Assembly: GCF_046546515.1 (NCBI RefSeq) | Contig: NZ_JBKHKJ010000008.1 | Coordinates: forward strand, 62,001-126,000 | DNA: 64,000 bases | Direction of reading: 5' to 3' | Source: Parasediminibacterium sp046546515 | Lineage (GTDB): Bacteria; Bacteroidota; Bacteroidia; Chitinophagales; Chitinophagaceae | In this document: piece after piece, positions 44,386 through 53,486 of the stretch | How the letters are laid out: every line of letters starts with the position of its first letter | How positions within the stretch are numbered: the first letter of the stretch is position 1 | Position numbers and translations under genes: made by a program | Notes under the pieces: model-generated | Database searches by the model: none | What the model saw: the letters and a program-made list of their open reading frames with translations, nothing else | What the model was told of the DNA's origin: nothing

Positions 44386-47300
44386 TTATTGAACAAGCAC
44401 TTTTACAGGACTATAACCTTTTACTCGCAGCAAATACACACCCGCTGCTGGCTTTGTAAACAAGGTGATAGGGAGTATGCTGCCTTGTGCTGAGAAACTG
44501 CCTGTAAATAGCATTTTGCCAGTTATGGTTTCCAATTGGATGTCCTGCATACCCGTAGTAGGTTTGCCTAAATTGATAATGAACTTAGTGCCAGTCAATG
44601 GGTTGGGGTAAACGGTAATGCCTTCCTTTTTTAAGAAAGTATTTACCAGTTGAATACTTAAATAAACCTTTTTGCCGTCTTTGTCGGTTTGTATCAAACG
44701 GTAATAGTTGGTGCCGTCTGTGGGGTATGTGTCTAAAACCTTATAGCTGCTGCCAGTGGCCAAATTACTTGCCAAAACGGTAGCCATTGGGGTAAATATG
44801 CTACCGTCAGTACTTTTTTCTACCGTAAAGTAGCTGTTGTTTTGTTCTGTGGCAGTTGCCCAAGTAATGGCTACATTACCATCTGACAATAAGCGGGCGG
44901 CATAGTTGGACAATATAACCGGTAGCGTGGTACAAGCCGTTCCTGCGGTGAAACTATGTGGCGTGGCACTAGAATTGCGTTCGCCACCAGCAGGCACATT
45001 ATAGGTAAAGTAAACGCTTACAGGCGTGCCGTTTGCAATAGCCTGGGTAAAAACAAAGTCTTGCCCCACTTTTGTCATGGCATAACCGGGGTAGCCCCCA
45101 CTAAGTCCCTGCCTTATATAAATAAGTGCATACGTACAGCCAGCAATAGGGGTAAGGGGATGGAAAACAAACTTCACAATACCATTACTGCTCTCGGCAC
45201 GGTAGTTGTAATCGCCATTGGCGATGGTGCCACAAAAGCCCATGCTGTTATCAATACCCACCACAATATTTACCAATGCTGAAAATGTGGAAAGGGCGAT
45301 ATTGTTTGTTGCTTTAGCCGATAAGGTATAATTGCCCGCTGGCACGTTTGTCCAGTTGAATGTATAAGGGCTACTGGTGTCTGTTCCCAAAAGGGTAGCA
45401 CCATTAAAAAAATCTACTTTGCTGATGCTGCCATTTACATTGGTATCGGTGGCGTTTACAGTAATTTCTATAGTGGCAGGTTCAGTAAAACTGGCATTGT
45501 TGAGCGGAGATACAATAGATACTATTGGGGCTGCTGCTGTAATGCCAGTGCAGTTCGTGCCTACTGTATAGCTATGCGGGTTGGCACTTGAATTATTTTC
45601 ACCCCCTGCTGGTACATTGTAGGTGAAATAGAAACTGATGGGTGTGCCTGCGGTAATGGTTTTTGTGTAAATGAAATCTGTGCCTACTGCGGAAGTATTA
45701 TATCCGGCATAACCTCCGGTTAAACCTACCCGTATATAAATAAGGGCGTATTTACAGCCAGCTATAGGGGCAAGTGGGTGGAAGGTAAACGTTACAATGC
45801 CATTGTTGGTTTCGGCTTTGTATTCGTAATCTTTACTAAAGGCGGTGCCGCAATAGCCATCTGTATTTGGTGCATTTACTACAATGTTTACAGGTATGGA
45901 AGTGGTTGTCAACCCAATGCTATTAGTAGCTTTTGCAGATAGGGCATATTTGCCTGCGGCAGCCCCTGTCCATGTGAAAGTGTATGGGCTAGATGTATCA
46001 ATAGCTAATAGGGTACTGTCTTTGTAAAAAGATACTTGGGTAATGGTATTGCTCATATCACTAGCATCGGCATTGATGGTAATACTTGCAGGAGCGGTAA
46101 AACTTGCTGCCTCTAACGGGGAAGTGATAGAAACAGTTGGCGCACCAGCCACACATACGCTTCCCGCAAGGTAAGTATGAGGGGTGGCACTGGAATTTCT
46201 TTCCCCACCAGATGGCACATTATAGGTAAAGTAAAAACTGGTTGCCGTGCCTTTGGCAATAGGGGTGCTATAGGTAAAATCTGTTCCATCGGCAGTCATA
46301 TTATAGCCTGCATAGTTACCTTTTGTTTTTAAATAAAGGATTGAAGAACTACAGCCTTTAATGGTTGCCAAAGGGTGAAAAATGTAATAAACAGTTCCTG
46401 CATTGGTATAAACCGAATAGCTGTAATCGCCATTGGTTACTGTGCCTGTGCACGCTACGGGTGCAACAGAAATAGCGACAGGGGCTGAAGTGGTGGTGTT
46501 GCCATCATTATCCGTAGCAACGGCGATAATGGTATATTTCCCAAGCGGCACATTGTTCCAAGTATAACTATAAGGGCTGCTGGTATCGCTGGCTAGCAGG
46601 GTGCTGCCATTGTAGAAATCTACTTTGGTTATGCTGCCATTTGCATCTGCTGCATTGGCGGAAATGGCTATGCTGGCAGGAGGCGTAAAACTGCTATTAT
46701 TAAGTGGCGATGTAATGCTAACAGTAGGCTTTATTGGGTTTGATACCTTAATGGTAACGGGGCTGGATATAGTTGTGGCGCCTTCGTTATCCGTAGCTTT
46801 TGCCGTAATTTTATAAGTGCCTGCTACTGCTCCTGTCCATGTAAATGTATAAGGGTTGGCAAAGGTGGTAACCAGTAAGTTGGAATCAGCATAAAATGCT
46901 ACTTTGTAAATGCTGCCATCTGTATCGCTTGCTGCGACAGTAATGCTAATGCTAGCAGGCGTAAGATAGCTCGCATTGTTTGCAGGGGTGCTAATAGTTA
47001 TAACCGGAGGCTTATTGGCAGGTGAAGAAACAAATACAATAGTAGGGGATGAATTTACAACCGCACCCAAACTGTCTGTTGCTATAACGGTTAATGTATC
47101 TGCACCTAATGTGGGGTTTATCCATTTAAACCCGTAAGGCGAAGTACTATCTGTACCTAGAAGGGTAGTGCCATTGTAAAAATCAACCTTGCGGATAGCC
47201 CCTTTGGCTTCGATAGCCGTAGCATTGATGGCAATGGTATCAGTAGTGCTGAATATAGCATTGTTGGCAGGTGATATAATATGCACATCTGCCACTGGAA

Positions 47301-48711
47301 ACGGGGAGATGCCACCTGAAAAATAGATATTGTCCATGTAGAAATCAGCATCACCCACAGCAGGGTCACCAGCAAACATAAATGCCCCTTTGATGGACAT
47401 AAGGTCAAGGTTCATACCCGCAAGTGAGTTGTTAAAATCGGCTATTGGTATCGTTACTTGGTGCCAATTGCCGTCCCTTATCAACCCATATTTTTCTATA
47501 CCACTTGCAAAATTCATCCATGTTTGCCCAAAAGCACTAGTAATACCTACTTTAAACTGGCCTTTATAACTGGATTTGAAATTGAATTTTAAAGAGCCGG
47601 TGGCAAAGTTCTGTATGTTCACATACCTGTTTACAACACCGAGGCCAAACCAATTGTTAGCTGCTGCATGAACAGCTAGCACATTGCTGCCTTCAAAAGG
47701 TACAGCCCCTGCAATATCAGTAAGGTTGTTCCAGTAATTCAGCGTAGCATCTTTCCCAAACACAATTGAATCGGCAACAGCAGTGGTTTCCGTAAAAATG
47801 CCAAAATTGCCCGAAACTGCATGATTGGTGCCAAAGGATATCTCATCCGTTGGGTTTTGGTACAGCTTTATATAGTCAACATACATCTGTGCAGGCAGGG
47901 TGGCTGTTATGCCATTCGTGGCAAATATGCCTGTGTAAGCACCCCCTACAGCCAGGTTCAACAACAGGAAATGCGGGTTGCGGAATGCCCCCCTGTTTGT
48001 GGTAGTAAGGCTATTGATTGCAAAGTTGAAATACAAAGTATTGTCTATATACATGGCTATTTTGGTACTGTCCCATACCATTTTATACACATGGTAATCG
48101 CTTGATAAATCACTTGGGCTGTCATAGGTAGAAACGGTATCTCCTTGTGCACCTCCATTGTTCCAGTGCGTGGCACCACTTACCCTATTGTTTGCCAGAT
48201 TAGCTGCGAGTGCAGCCTGTGCCCCCATTTCAAGTATATCTATCTCCCCAATATTAGGCCAGACATCACCTACAGTGCCCAATGTCCACAAAGCAGGCCA
48301 TAGGCCATTTTTAATGTTGGGGACTTTTATCCTAGCTTCTAGTGTGCCGTATTTAAAATGCACACGCCCTTCGGTTTTTATACGGCCAGAGGTAAAGGCA
48401 CTATTGCTAAAAGTTTCCTTGCGGGCTTCTATTATTAGGTTGCCATTTTCTATTCGTACATTCTCTGATCTGCTGGTATAATATTCCAGTTCAGAATTTC
48501 CCCAGCCACAGAGGGAGCGGTCACAACCATCGCCAAAGTCGTAAGTCCAGTAGTTTGGGTTTAGGCTAGCCGAATCAAAATTATCTTGCCAAACCAGTTG
48601 TTGGGCATTTGCCCTGCTAACAGATAAGGATAGCAATAAGCACAATACACCCATTGCATACAGCAATGCCTTGCGGGTAATGGCTTGTGGTAAAAAGAGA
48701 AATTGTTTCAT
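44386..48711 (-). CDS. Multimodular secreted GH16 glycoside hydrolase with T9SS sorting domain
   Basis: About 1441 residues from M at 48709-48711 (MKQFLFLPQAITRKALLYAM...ANAQ signal peptide); ATGs at 48741 and 48765 are alternatives. The GH16 domain (about 40-290) holds the catalytic signature GEIDILE with nucleophile Glu156 and acid/base Glu161, typical of endo-beta-1,3-glucanases. Next a jelly-roll CBM-like domain (about 295-460). Six Ig-like modules with KVDFYNGTTLLGTD follow, interleaved with three copies of a domain of about 95 residues (NGDYSYSVYTNAGTVYYIFH...SFYFTYNVPSGGERNSSATPH) resembling beta-glucan-binding CBM56. A type A sorting domain closes it. It is divergent from the regulator and near SusC/D. 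Confidence 0.9.
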   Translation of the reverse strand: MKQFLFLPQAITRKALLYAMGVLCLLLSLSVSRANAQQLVWQDNFDSASLNPNYWTYDFGDGCDRSLCGWGNSELEYYTSRSENVRIENGNLIIEARKETFSNSAFTSGRIKTEGRVHFKYGTLEARIKVPNIKNGLWPALWTLGTVGDVWPNIGEIDILEMGAQAALAANLANNRVSGATHWNNGGAQGDTVSTYDSPSDLSSDYHVYKMVWDSTKIAMYIDNTLYFNFAINSLTTTNRGAFRNPHFLLLNLAVGGAYTGIFATNGITATLPAQMYVDYIKLYQNPTDEISFGTNHAVSGNFGIFTETTAVADSIVFGKDATLNYWNNLTDIAGAVPFEGSNVLAVHAAANNWFGLGVVNRYVNIQNFATGSLKFNFKSSYKGQFKVGITSAFGQTWMNFASGIEKYGLIRDGNWHQVTIPIADFNNSLAGMNLDLMSIKGAFMFAGDPAVGDADFYMDNIYFSGGISPFPVADVHIISPANNAIFSTTDTIAINATAIEAKGAIRKVDFYNGTTLLGTDSTSPYGFKWINPTLGADTLTVIATDSLGAVVNSSPTIVFVSSPANKPPVITISTPANNASYLTPASISITVAASDTDGSIYKVAFYADSNLLVTTFANPYTFTWTGAVAGTYKITAKATDNEGATTISSPVTIKVSNPIKPTVSITSPLNNSSFTPPASIAISANAADANGSITKVDFYNGSTLLASDTSSPYSYTWNNVPLGKYTIIAVATDNDGNTTTSAPVAISVAPVACTGTVTNGDYSYSVYTNAGTVYYIFHPLATIKGCSSSILYLKTKGNYAGYNMTADGTDFTYSTPIAKGTATSFYFTYNVPSGGERNSSATPHTYLAGSVCVAGAPTVSITSPLEAASFTAPASITINADASDMSNTITQVSFYKDSTLLAIDTSSPYTFTWTGAAAGKYALSAKATNSIGLTTTSIPVNIVVNAPNTDGYCGTAFSKDYEYKAETNNGIVTFTFHPLAPIAGCKYALIYIRVGLTGGYAGYNTSAVGTDFIYTKTITAGTPISFYFTYNVPAGGENNSSANPHSYTVGTNCTGITAAAPIVSIVSPLNNASFTEPATIEITVNATDTNVNGSISKVDFFNGATLLGTDTSSPYTFNWTNVPAGNYTLSAKATNNIALSTFSALVNIVVGIDNSMGFCGTIANGDYNYRAESSNGIVKFVFHPLTPIAGCTYALIYIRQGLSGGYPGYAMTKVGQDFVFTQAIANGTPVSVYFTYNVPAGGERNSSATPHSFTAGTACTTLPVILSNYAARLLSDGNVAITWATATEQNNSYFTVEKSTDGSIFTPMATVLASNLATGSSYKVLDTYPTDGTNYYRLIQTDKDGKKVYLSIQLVNTFLKKEGITVYPNPLTGTKFIINLGKPTTGMQDIQLETITGKMLFTGSFSAQGSILPITLFTKPAAGVYLLRVKGYSPVKVLVQ

Positions 48712-49079
48712 AGAGGAAGCATTTTTAATGAAAGTGAACATTTTACTGCTTTGATTATTTAGCAATAATGAAGATGTAAGTATGAAGGCTTGGGAGATGA
48801 TAACCTGTTGCAGTTAGCTAAGGCTAGGTAAAAGAAATTGCTTGCAAATCGTATTTAATACTTTAAAGTAACTGGCCGTGAGATAAAATAATTGAAAAGT
48901 AAAGCTATGCCCTATTTTTAGCAAGCCAATCTTTCTGCTCACTTCATTACTACATCTACCCTTTGAAACTTATCTGAAACAGGTTTAGCTACTACTACAT
49001 TGCTACATCAGATGATAATAATAGGTACTACAAAGTGATTTTGGATATATTTACACCGATACGATTAGCACTGCACGAT
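48712..49079. other. Divergent promoter region of the glucan locus
   Basis: About 370 bases between the GH16 gene and the sensor-regulator. Control sites for both must lie here, but no exact TAnnTTTG box or clear operator palindrome is seen. Confidence 0.45.
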
Positions 49080-51974
49080 ATGAAAAAAATATTGCTGTTT
49101 ATTTGTTTGCCATTTTGGTCATTTTGCCAAAACACCATTGGTTTCCCCGATATAGTTAATTATTCAAAACAAACTTATAGTGCAGGGTTGCAAAACTGGG
49201 ATATTAAGCAGGACAATAATGGCATTGTCTACTTTGCCAATAATGAAGGGCTGCTTTCTTTTAATGGAAAAAACTGGCAACTCTATCCTTTGCCCAACAA
49301 AACCATTGTACGGTCTGTAGAAATAGGCACAGATAATAGAATATATGTAGGTGGGCAGGATGAATTGGGTTATTTTGCCCCTGCTGCTAATGGATACCTT
49401 CAATATTATTCACTTACAAAGTTTATTTTACCCAAAGACAGGTCCTTTGGGGATGTATGGGATATTGTATCTTTTCACAAAGACATTTTCTTCCGGTCTA
49501 CCAGTAAAATATTCAAGCTAACCAACGAAGCCGTAGAAACCTATAATGCTTCGTCTGAATGGACTTGCTTAACAGCTTGTAACGGCACCTTGTATGCACA
49601 TGATGAAAGAACAGGCTTGAAACGGTACGAAAATGGTGCATGGTCGCCGCTGTTTCCTACCAATCAACTGCTCATTAACGATCCTGTTACCGCTATTCTT
49701 CCCTTGCACCAGGATAGTGCATTGATAACTACGCTAAAGCACGGCCTATTTATGCTTTCTGCAAAAGGCATAACCAAAATAGCATCATCCAATAACCTAT
49801 TGTTTCAAAATGCCCGCATTTACGCAGCCACAAAAATTAATGATGAATGGGTGGCATTGGCTACCAGTAATAGCGGGGTTTATATTATAGACACCAAAGG
49901 CGATATTATCCAAAGCTTTTCCAAAACCTTTGGGTTGCAGAATAACAATGTATTAAGCATATACCTAGACAAGCAAAGCAATTTGTGGCTAGGGCTGGAT
50001 AATGGGGTTGATTTAATTAATTACAACAGTGCCATTAAACAGATATACCCCCTCATGCAGGATGCATCGGGCTATACGGCTACTATATTCAACAACAAAC
50101 TGTACATTGGTACATCAAGCGGGTTGTTTAGCGTGGCTTTGCAGCAAAGTACTGACTTGAGTTTTAGCAAAGGCGATTTTGTGCCAGTAGGCAATGCAAG
50201 CGGGCAGGTGTGGGGGCTTACTACTATCAATAATCAGTTGTTACTATCAACCCACGAAGGTGCATTTGTAGTAAAGGATAACACTGCGGTGCCAGTAGTA
50301 AATTATCCTGGCTATTGGAATTTCCTGCCATTGTCCAATACATTCCCTTCGGCAGAAATGGTAGGAGGCAATTATAATGGGCTAACTTTTTTTAATGCTA
50401 GCAACCAACAATTTACAAAGTTAACTGATGTGCCAGGGTTCAATGAGTCTTCCCGGTTTATGGCAATAGATAAATATGACAATATCTGGGTGTCCCATCC
50501 TTACCATGGGGTATTCAAGATTTATAAAAAGCCAAATGGCAGTTATACTTCTGTAGCATACAAAGGAAATGCTGGCTTGCCATCCCAACTTAATAATCAT
50601 GTGTTTAAAGTAAAGAACGAGGTTGTTTTTGCCACTGAAAAGGGTATTTATAATTATAATGCACAAGCAAACAAACTTGAGCCATCAGCTTTTTATAATG
50701 GTTTATTGGGCACGCAAAGCATACGCTACTTAAAAGAAGATGTGGCGGGCAATATTTGGTTTATCCATGAAAAAACATTAGGGGTGATTGACTTTACTGG
50801 CAAGGAACCTACGGTAATTTACCTGCCAGAATTCCATGATAAATTGTTAAGCGGGTTCGAGTTTATTTATCCTGTAAACCAAAACAATATTTTCATTGGC
50901 GGGAATAAAGGGATGTTTCACCTGAACTATGAAAAATATAAAAAGAATATGCCCGATTTAAGGGTGCAAATAAGGGAAGTACGCATTGCAGATAAAACAG
51001 ACAGCTTGTTGTTCGGCGGATATTTTAAGGAAGTGAACGAAGTACAAACGCAAAACGCAAATGCCATCCCCGAAGTAACCCACAATTGGAAAACTATCAG
51101 GTTTGAATATTCGGCATCCTTATTTGGTTATGAAACTAACATAGAATATAGCTTTCACCTAAAAGGGTTTGACAATAACTGGAGTGAATGGACAAAACGT
51201 ACAGAAAAGGAATATACCAACCTGCCCCAAGGAAGCTATACGTTTGAAATGAAAGTGCGGAACAACTTAGGAAAAGAGTCGCCAGTAGCTACTTACGCTT
51301 TTAAAATGCTGCCTCCATGGTATCAAACCATTTGGGCTTATCTTTTATGCCTAGTAGCTTTTGTACTATTCAATTATGGGTTATTCTTATTCCTGAAAAA
51401 TAAGTTTAGGCAACAAAAAGCAAAGTACGAGAAAGAACAGGAAAGACTGCTGTATATCTACGAATTGGAAAAAGCAAAAACCGATAGCGAACTCATTGGC
51501 TTGCGGAATGAAAAACTGGAGTCGGATATTAATTTCAAAAACTCTGAACTCGCATCTTCTGCAATGCACTTGCTAAAGAAGGGAGAGCTATTGTCTAAAA
51601 TGAAAGGGGAGCTTGCACAAATAATGAAAGAAATAGATAACCAACATGCCATCGCTGCCCTGAAGAAAATGATCAAAACCCTGAGCGAGGATGAACACAT
51701 GGATGAAGAATGGGAAAACTTTACCAATCATTTTGATAAAGTACATAGTGATTTTTTAAGCGAACTAAAAGAACTGCACCCTGGAATTACCGCTAATGAA
51801 TTAAAGCTTTCTGCTTACCTGCGCATGAACTTAACCACCAAAGAAATAGCCCAGTTGATGAATATTTCTGTAAGGGGGGTAGAGATAGGCCGATACCGCC
51901 TACGGAAAAAGCTAGCCATACAATCTGAAATGTCACTGTTCGATTACTTGAGTGGTATTAAAACAAAGGGGTAA
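49080..51974 (+). CDS. Membrane-anchored propeller sensor with LuxR-type DNA-binding domain
   Basis: 964 residues. From ATG at 49080, MKKILLFICLPFWSFCQ is a signal peptide; an earlier ATG at 49035 adds an untypical leader. The periplasmic part is a two-component-regulator propeller (NWDIKQDNNGIVYFANNEGL, NVLSIYLDKQSNLWLGLDNG, about 30-640) and a Y_Y_Y domain (FEYSASLFGYETNIEYSFHL to SYTFEMKV). One transmembrane segment (about 755-780), a coiled coil, and a C-terminal helix-turn-helix (TTKEIAQLMNISVRGVEIGR) follow. It has no kinase domain, so signal and transcription control are in one polypeptide. It likely senses glucan fragments and controls the adjacent locus. Confidence 0.9.
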   Translation: MKKILLFICLPFWSFCQNTIGFPDIVNYSKQTYSAGLQNWDIKQDNNGIVYFANNEGLLSFNGKNWQLYPLPNKTIVRSVEIGTDNRIYVGGQDELGYFAPAANGYLQYYSLTKFILPKDRSFGDVWDIVSFHKDIFFRSTSKIFKLTNEAVETYNASSEWTCLTACNGTLYAHDERTGLKRYENGAWSPLFPTNQLLINDPVTAILPLHQDSALITTLKHGLFMLSAKGITKIASSNNLLFQNARIYAATKINDEWVALATSNSGVYIIDTKGDIIQSFSKTFGLQNNNVLSIYLDKQSNLWLGLDNGVDLINYNSAIKQIYPLMQDASGYTATIFNNKLYIGTSSGLFSVALQQSTDLSFSKGDFVPVGNASGQVWGLTTINNQLLLSTHEGAFVVKDNTAVPVVNYPGYWNFLPLSNTFPSAEMVGGNYNGLTFFNASNQQFTKLTDVPGFNESSRFMAIDKYDNIWVSHPYHGVFKIYKKPNGSYTSVAYKGNAGLPSQLNNHVFKVKNEVVFATEKGIYNYNAQANKLEPSAFYNGLLGTQSIRYLKEDVAGNIWFIHEKTLGVIDFTGKEPTVIYLPEFHDKLLSGFEFIYPVNQNNIFIGGNKGMFHLNYEKYKKNMPDLRVQIREVRIADKTDSLLFGGYFKEVNEVQTQNANAIPEVTHNWKTIRFEYSASLFGYETNIEYSFHLKGFDNNWSEWTKRTEKEYTNLPQGSYTFEMKVRNNLGKESPVATYAFKMLPPWYQTIWAYLLCLVAFVLFNYGLFLFLKNKFRQQKAKYEKEQERLLYIYELEKAKTDSELIGLRNEKLESDINFKNSELASSAMHLLKKGELLSKMKGELAQIMKEIDNQHAIAALKKMIKTLSEDEHMDEEWENFTNHFDKVHSDFLSELKELHPGITANELKLSAYLRMNLTTKEIAQLMNISVRGVEIGRYRLRKKLAIQSEMSLFDYLSGIKTKG

Positions 51975-51978
51975 ATAT

Positions 51979-52960
51979 TTATTGTACAATGTCAACACTG
52001 ATTTCGCCTTTCAAAATGTCGATGCAAAATTTATGCTCTTTTAAAAATTTAGTCCAATTACACCGTCATAATCAGAGGTAATTCCATGCGCTAAGAAGTC
52101 ATAAACCTGTACTTCAAAACTGGTTTTAATATTCCCTAAACATTCCAATTCCTCAATGTCATAAGTTTCAACAACTATAATTCCATTAGAAGTTTCTATT
52201 TCTTGTTCGCCTTTGTTATTCTTAAGTTCGTAGCCTGAAAAGTATAAAACGTTACTGTCAATTGTTGTATGTGTTGCGGCCGTGTCAAGAGCAAGGCGAA
52301 ACTTATATTTTCTTTCGATGGAAGCATTTACAATGATAACATCTTCATCAGTTTGAAGGTCGAAGGAAAAAAAAGGCGCATAAAAGTTTTTCGCATTTTA
52401 TTAAAAAATCAACCTAGCCCACCTTCACCCCCCCCGAAAGAATGGGACAAGTTACCCAAAGGGAAAGGTAGCAGGAACAAGGCAAGAGGACAATATATGT
52501 ATATTTTTAATAATGCAAATATCTCCTAATTTTATATTAAAATAGTTTCAGTTTTGCCATTTTTGTGGAATTTTTACGATGTTTCGTTTTTCAAAAATCG
52601 TTAGTGCGCTTTTAAGTCATTGATTATCAACAATAACATCAAATTTTTGTGCTTGTTTTGTGCGTATTTTGTGCTTATTTTATGCTTAATTTATGCTTGG
52701 TTTGTGCATATTTTATGCTCATTTTGTGCCTGATTTTCGCGTATTTTACAGTCATACATACAAGACCAAATTTTGAGACTACAACTATCTTAATATTAGT
52801 AAAAAAAGAACTAGGATTAGAATGCCAAGACACTGGTTTTGTAAGTAGTTTGTATCAAGTGCATTTCTACCACAAAGATAAGATTTTTAGAGATTGAGGG
52901 GTATCATGATAAAGCGAAAAAGTTTTATACACCCGAAAAAATTTTCATATCCTTTTTCAT
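51979..52960 (-). pseudogene. Retropepsin-like aspartic protease gene split by element D
   Basis: Minus-strand frame: start ATG at 52958-52960 (MKKDMKIF), then interrupted by element D. Removing the element and one GAAAAAA copy joins it in frame to SFDLQTDEDVIIVNAS, then FRLALDTAATHTTIDSNVLY (DTAA in place of the usual DTGA/DTGS) and DGVIGLNF. A one-base loss in the A run at 52043-52047 (T run on the coding strand) shifts the end; in the other frame FLKEHKFCIDILKGEISVDI and a TAA at 51979-51981 follow. The intact product would be about 137 residues. Two lesions make it a clear pseudogene. Confidence 0.8.
52373..52934 (+). mobile_element. MITE-like element copy D with 11-bp array, inserted in a gene
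   Basis: About 562 bp, ends AGGCGCATAAAAGTTTTTCG and CGAAAAAGTTTTATACACCC, flanked by GAAAAAA on both sides (52366-52372 and 52935-52941). Modules and 11-bp array (TTTTGTGCnTA type, 52643-52749) match copy A most closely. It interrupts the 5' end of a retropepsin-like gene, which becomes continuous again when the element and one duplicate are removed on paper. Confidence 0.85.
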
Positions 52961-52981
52961 ATTCCTATTTTACGATGTTGT

Positions 52982-53164
52982 TTTAACCCGGATTTTGCAG
53001 TTGAAATCTATTGCAAGCCCCAAATACTTCAAACACAAGCATTTGCTTGATTTTTTGGCCTTGCCATAGTACACTATGTTTTCGACCAAAAATTCGGCTC
53101 AAATACTTGTCTTTATTGCATTTGAGCCTTTCATTACGAAGTCAACTGCAAAATCCGGGTTAAA
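52982..53164. mobile_element. 183-bp element with perfect 23-bp inverted ends
   Basis: TTTAACCCGGATTTTGCAGT... at 52982-53004 has its exact reverse complement at 53142-53164. The right end runs straight into a further AAACCCGGATTTTGCAG, making a near-perfect palindrome at 53146-53178. The interior includes GGCTCAAATac...gcATTTGAGCC. No coding frame is convincing. It looks like a MITE or the fused ends of a lost insertion sequence; the family is not identified. Confidence 0.65.
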
Positions 53165-53486
53165 CCCGGATTTTGCAGCCCATTATTATAGCCTTGTAGT
53201 GCCATTTCCACTTATTCCTGCTGTATTGAGTAGGTGTCCGTCATCAAAAAAAGGGTATGATGTAGTGTTGATGTAGTGTTTAAAGCCTACATCTGGCTTA
53301 TTTAAACTTTTTGATGTAGTGAAGACGTGCCTTAACTTATTTCCAGCCCAATAATGTAGCATAGCTTCACACTCTCAAATTTCAGGTACTTATCATATCT
53401 CAAAAACAACAACGATTATTTGCCATTTGCTGTTTTTAGCTAGATAAAATACATGGATTTATTTATTCATCATTTAAACAGTAAAA

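Noticed and set aside
53076..53276. A 66-codon frame within and after the 183-bp element
   Set aside because: It is largely a translation of the inverted repeat and its flank, with no protein-like features.
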